This document shows, piece after piece, positions 55,601 to 61,600 of a stretch of 64,000 nt of DNA (within the stretch, counting starts at the first letter, position 1; each line of letters opens with the position of its first letter). The stretch is taken from assembly GCA_036583965.1 (NCBI GenBank), contig JAZBQD010000014.1:27633490-27697489 (forward strand), read 5' to 3'. Source of the DNA: Prunella strophiata. Lineage: Eukaryota > Chordata > Aves > Passeriformes > Prunellidae. A model generated the notes under the pieces. The model saw only the letters and a list, made by a program, of their open reading frames with translations, ran no database searches and was not told the DNA's origin. The translations under genes and the position numbers were made by a program.

Positions 55601-58600
55601 TTTTCATTATAAGTTCCTCTAGAAAACAGATATTTTAAGACATTTATAAAACCGTGGCAATAATTTATTATACTTCTAAAATCTTAAGTAATGTCTTACC
55701 TGATAAATATTGGAAACCTTCAATATTCTTCTCATGAGACTTACTAGACTTAGGACTTCTGTCAACAACTTGAGCACCTGTGTGGGAAGGAAATACTGAG
55801 TTATTTTGATAGTGCTATTGCAAAAAATTGAGTGACAGGTTAATATGTAGTCTTATAGTAAAGCTCTGCTCCATCTCATGGGGTTTTTTTTGGTTCAAGT
55901 AGTATTTCTTGTACAGATCATGCCACTAAAAATATTCCACCCTCCTGCCTAACACCTTTAGTAGTCATATTAACACCACAGAAAGAGAGAGGTTTTGTTT
56001 GATCATAGGGAGCAGGGCACAGTGTAGCTCTACAGTGTCAAACTAATACTGGGTTTTAATTTTAAAAAACCAAAACAACACTAAGAATGAGAGAACAAGC
56101 TGAGGTTTTTTCAGAAGCCATTTGGCAAGAGTGGAGTATCTGCTGACATAGAGAGACAACTTCACAGGAGTAGAAGTTCAAATTACAAAGAGCACTGAAT
56201 AAAATATTCAAATCATTCTCTAGAGAGAAAATTAGCATGACAAAAAAAATCTGCAGAATATCCCCCAGTTTTTCTTTACTGGCATTGTAGAAGTTAATAT
56301 TACAACTAAAATACAACAACCAACTGTCTAGGAATGAAATCCATTAGTTGCAGCAAAGTTTAACTCCCATTGGTTGAGTAGAAGGTGCAGACTAGTATTA
56401 TGTAAATCTAAATTATGCTAATTCAGTACATTATTTCTGTCTATGTGTGGCATTCAAACTGCCCAACATCAGCTCCTCTCCAGAAAGCAGATACTCCTTT
56501 ATTTCTTAGTACTACAGAATATATTAGCAAAAATATTCTAATCAAGTTATGAAGATTATTTAACTTTACTGAAACCTACCTTGTGTAATTTTAAGAAGTT
56601 TCACAGCTACTCGATGTTGGGCCTGAATGAGCTCCAAGTGTAAATCTGTTACAAAACTATTATCTGTTCCTGTTTTATCATCACCATATCCCAAAACAGA
56701 ATTCAAATTCTCATCATTTGAATCCACCTAATAAATCAGAAGCGGCAATTAAGCAAATACAAACCTCCACTACTTAGCTTACTGCATTTTTCTTGCTATT
56801 GATGTTATTTCAGTAAACTGACAAACACTGAAGTTTGTCATATTTCTGTAATATGCAGTCAATCAAGAAAGCATGGAAAGGAGAGTGACCAGACAGAGAG
56901 AGCATGGATAATGGACAAAGAGAACTAGACAAAATCTGAGAATCAATAGAAAACTAGATCAATAATAAAGACAAAACTGTAATAACTATCTTTTACTGTG
57001 TTATCAATCCATAGAACAAATATCATATTGCTATAGAATGAAAATATTTAGAAAATCTGAACTCGTATCAAGAACAAAAATTTATTTTAACTAATAAACA
57101 GTTGCAAGCAATAAATATTAAAAGGATTTCTGCTCTTATTTTATACAAGAAATCAATATATTATCATTATTTCAAAAGAAAATGTTAGAGAAAGCCTAAA
57201 GGAGTTCATAGTTTATTATTGAAAGAGAAAAATGCCATTTCAACTTGTACTGGCTTTAGCTTAGGCAGAGTTAGTTTTCTTCATAGTTGCTGGTATGGAG
57301 TAGTGGTTTGGATTTGTGCTGGAAATAGTGTTGATAATGTCAGGGATGTCTTCATTACTGATGAGCAATGCTCACACAGCATCAAGGCTGACAGCACTGT
57401 ATCTTGCACACCACCCCACCAGAGAGGAGGCTGAGGAGGGACAAGAAGCTGGGAGGAGGCACAACCAGGGCAGGTGACCCCACTGACCAAAGGGATGTCC
57501 CAGCCCCCACAACACCACGGTCAGTACATAAACCTCGGGGGAGGAGGAAGGGGCGGATGTTCGAGTGACAGCATTTGTCCTCCCAGTCACCCAAGCCACA
57601 AGTGATGGGGACTCCTGGAGCTGGCTGAACTCCTGCCTGCCCATGGGAAGTGGTGAATTAATTCCTTGTTTTGCTTTGCCTGTGTGTACAGCTTTTGCTT
57701 TCCCCAATAAAGTGGCCTTATCTCAACCCACAAGTTTTCTGGCTTTTTACCTTTCCCTCAGGACACTGAGAGGGACTGGGTAAGCAGCTGTGGGAGGCTC
57801 AGTTGCCAGCTGGGGTTAAACCACAATACTAATACACAGAGAAATATTTTTTTCTAGTCTCTTCTTACATGGGCCAGTAAGATGAGGTACATTCCATAGT
57901 GCTAAGATTTCTAAGTATGAAGAAAATATGAGGTTTGTGTCATCAAAATACAATCTATTACTGATAGATTTTGTTGCAGTGTAGCTTTTTGTAAACTTTA
58001 CCTTCGTACAGCAGCTATCAAATATCGACTTTCCATCTGGTAAAAGGGTCATTAACCGAGATGTGTTCATGTCATTAATTGCTTTTTCAAGAATTTCATA
58101 AGCAATTTGTAATTGTTCTGTAGGCGTTTTCTGAAATGAAAACCCATATAAACACATTTCCTTAGATAACATTAAAAACTATAATATAGATGATCAAAAG
58201 TAATGAGCTTTTCTTTTTAGCTGTTGAAGTTCAAAACTGTCAGACAATCTTTACATAGGTACTGCTCCCCATACTTTAATATACTAATATCAATGCTTTA
58301 AATTTCAAGTAGGACTGATTTTTCTCCAGCTCAAAAAAAAAAAAAATAAATTACTCAGAGTTAGCTTATAGCAGAAGGAAATTGAACTTAAAGAATTAAA
58401 TTGAAAACATAGTATTTGCAGTTTTCTCAATATTCCATAAAACACCACTAAGAAAACAGTTTTTTCCAGGAAATACCACCTTTAAGTAGACTGTCACTGA
58501 ACTAAACCCTGTCCATGTGTGTAACCATTAAGACACATGACTGAGAACACTCCTGAATCCTCAGGCTAACACATATCATTTGTCCTTAACATGCTTTAGT

Positions 58601-61600
58601 AAGTCACCTTGATTGGAAAATTCTGCAAAGTGCTGAACAAAGCAAGGACACTCGAGGATCTTTTCATCTATTCCACATGATTCTTACAAAAAGAAGGAAG
58701 CAAAAACACAACCCAAAATATTTTCCTAAATCAAGCAAGGACTAAAATTTCTACTGTCTTAATAAAATGTGCCATTAAACCACTTAAGGCTGGTACTACA
58801 TATTGGCATAAAAAAAGGTATACAGTGGAAATCACTATGCTCATGCTGTATAAAAAACTTTCAAATACAATCCCTTCCAGAAAAGGATTGATAAAAAAGA
58901 CTCAGGGAAAATTTTCAAATTTCATTTAATTTGAAAAAAATATCTTTGCTTTTTTTCCTCTGCACCAGTAGGAATTGTGTGAATGTTTCATCTTTGTAAA
59001 ACTAAACACAAAACTGTATGAAAAGCTTCAAGCAGAAATATTCTTATTCTATTTAAAATCAATATATCAATGAAGATAAATTGGACAGTTACCATCAGTA
59101 TTTCAGGCATATCACAGGTTTCATCTTGCAAAAGAGAAGCACTTCCTCCTTTTTTATAGGAAGAAAAGCAGAAGTGAAAATCAAATAAATCCAGAAAATT
59201 TTAGTACTATTTGATAAGATCGACTTCTCATTTCAGAGTCTGGCAATAATTCTGATCTTCAGTGTTTGACTATGAGAGGTAATGATATTGTTTCTTGAAC
59301 AGCTTTCCAGGACTTAGACAACAGCAAGGTATGTACAGTTACAGTAATACAGGATATTATTAGCCAATAATGTTGTATTTTAAAGGTACCATATATTTCA
59401 TAGCCACATCATATCCAAGCTAATGAAACTAGGACTCATTCTGTAGTTCCTCATATTTTTGTAGCATTCATATCAGTTCTCCATTTCAATCCTATTATTA
59501 TCTAATTCACAGTTAAAAATCATTCTATAAGTGAAGTTAAGAGGTCATATTATTACAATAAATACTATTTCATTTTAATATTTCTTGAAGCAGTATTATC
59601 ACCCTTTAAAAGTTTGCTTTGATTATTTAAATTACTTTCATTTATTAAGAATGCATCCAAACTTATGTTTTCCCCTTCAAAACAAGAGAAAAATTTTTTA
59701 GTTCTTGGTTAAACCCTCTAACTTTCTTTGCTGAAATAAATTAATTTTTTGTGCTTTCAGAGGAACAACCTTCTAGTCGGTCCTTGTGCCACTTTTGCAT
59801 GCTTGTTTTTGCTTGTTCACTGCCTCTTCTTCATAAAAAAGAAAATTTGTACTCATTCAGTATTAATAGGTTCTTTTCAGCATGTGCTTGACTGTCAGCC
59901 TGTTTTGACCAACGGCTCCTACCTATTCAGCTTTTTTTTTTCCTCCAAAAAGACATATTTAAGCTGAATGAAAAAGGAGTGCTACAATGAGGACTCATTT
60001 AGTCTCCCTGAGAACCTTATGATTTTCATAACACCACCAAAACCACTACCTACTCTACCTTAATAACAAATAGTAATTTCCCAAGATTTTTTAATTTTCA
60101 AAAGTGCAAAACTATTATAATTTCTTCTGTTTCTAGATATGGTCTAATAAGATCCTTAACATTTACTCTCTAGTTACTGCAAGACATTTATGAGAATTAT
60201 GATTCATACTCCAAAATACACAACAGAGAGCTTTTAAAGTATGTCTAAATATTCATATTTTACAGCATTAGTTCAGGTTTTGGAAGGAAATTTGTTTAAT
60301 GCGATTGTGAAAGCATATCCCAATAATGTCAGCCAAGTTCAAAAAACAATTGAATTACCACACAAAAATCAAGAATATGTAGAGAAGAAAACCAAACTGA
60401 TGACCCAATAAATGCAAAAGCTTCAGTATGACCTCAATATTTTCCCCATTTGTTTGGCCTGCAACTAATCAACCAGCATTTGAAGGCTCCAAATGAGCCA
60501 CAGCACATACTGCCTTTTGCCCAGCCCATATTCAGAGAACATAGCAGTGAACTGAGGCAACTCTGAAGGGGCTAAGAGACATGTAGACCACCTGTGAGGA
60601 GAGTGAGCAATAAGAGATGCAATTCAAAATGGGGTTACTTCAGTAGAACTGGAAATGTAAGGAAAGAAGTCACAAATCCTTGGAAAAACAGGTTTCATTA
60701 GCTACAATAATGGGTGAAATTTTGTGCTAAAAACACTGTTCTACTCTCAACAATCTCTTTACAATATTTTTGACTATGTATGTTAGTCAGTTTTCAGCTC
60801 AGAAAAGTTCCAATCTTAAAAGTCATTCTTGAAAGAAAACTCCTTTTTTTCTTGAAAGCTTTACCTTCTTTTTCCTTTGATTCACTTGCAGAATCAGCTA
60901 CATTTTCCAGTATTGCAGCTAGACATAAAGTTATCTCTGCAAACATTACATTAGTGTCTGCTATGTTGCTCTTCACAATTATTTCATTCATTATCCAGAG
61001 TATATGAACCCACTAAAAATGAGGAAACGGGAGATAAAGAATCAAGACAGAGATAAATCAAATTTTTGGATGACCTTTACGTATTACAGAGGTAGACAGG
61101 GTTTGCAGTCAAAATTGTCTAAAAATATTCACAAGCATGGACACATCTTTCCTGGATCTGCCTTCTTTCTTTTAAATGTCACCAGACTAAGATGCTGAAT
61201 TTATACTGCTCCATAGCCCCTGTTCCTTCAGACATCAGACTTGTTTTTTATTTTAGAACACTATTATTCCTGCCATTCCTTTTGGAAAGTTTTATGAATG
61301 TTCTACAGCCATAACTTCTATACCTTGCTCTAGTGCAGTAAGCCTTCCAGAAGATTTGATTACATGCCTCTCATTTATCTCCATATCTTCCCACTTAAAC
61401 TCAGAATAAAAGAGACCCAAACGCTACTGTTGTACACAGAGAGGAAAATAACCATACACTACCTTCTGGAACCTCCAAACAATTTTACTATATAGGGCTA
61501 AATTAACTCACAAATTTAACTCCTCCGGAAACTGCTTGCACCAACTGGCAGCCCAGAGAGCCCATTTCACCAAGAGCCTCTCACCCACAGGACAAATTCA

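Noticed and set aside
57372..57707. Minus-strand ORFs of 69-111 codons
   Set aside because: They fall inside the ERVL-type LTR, which is non-coding.
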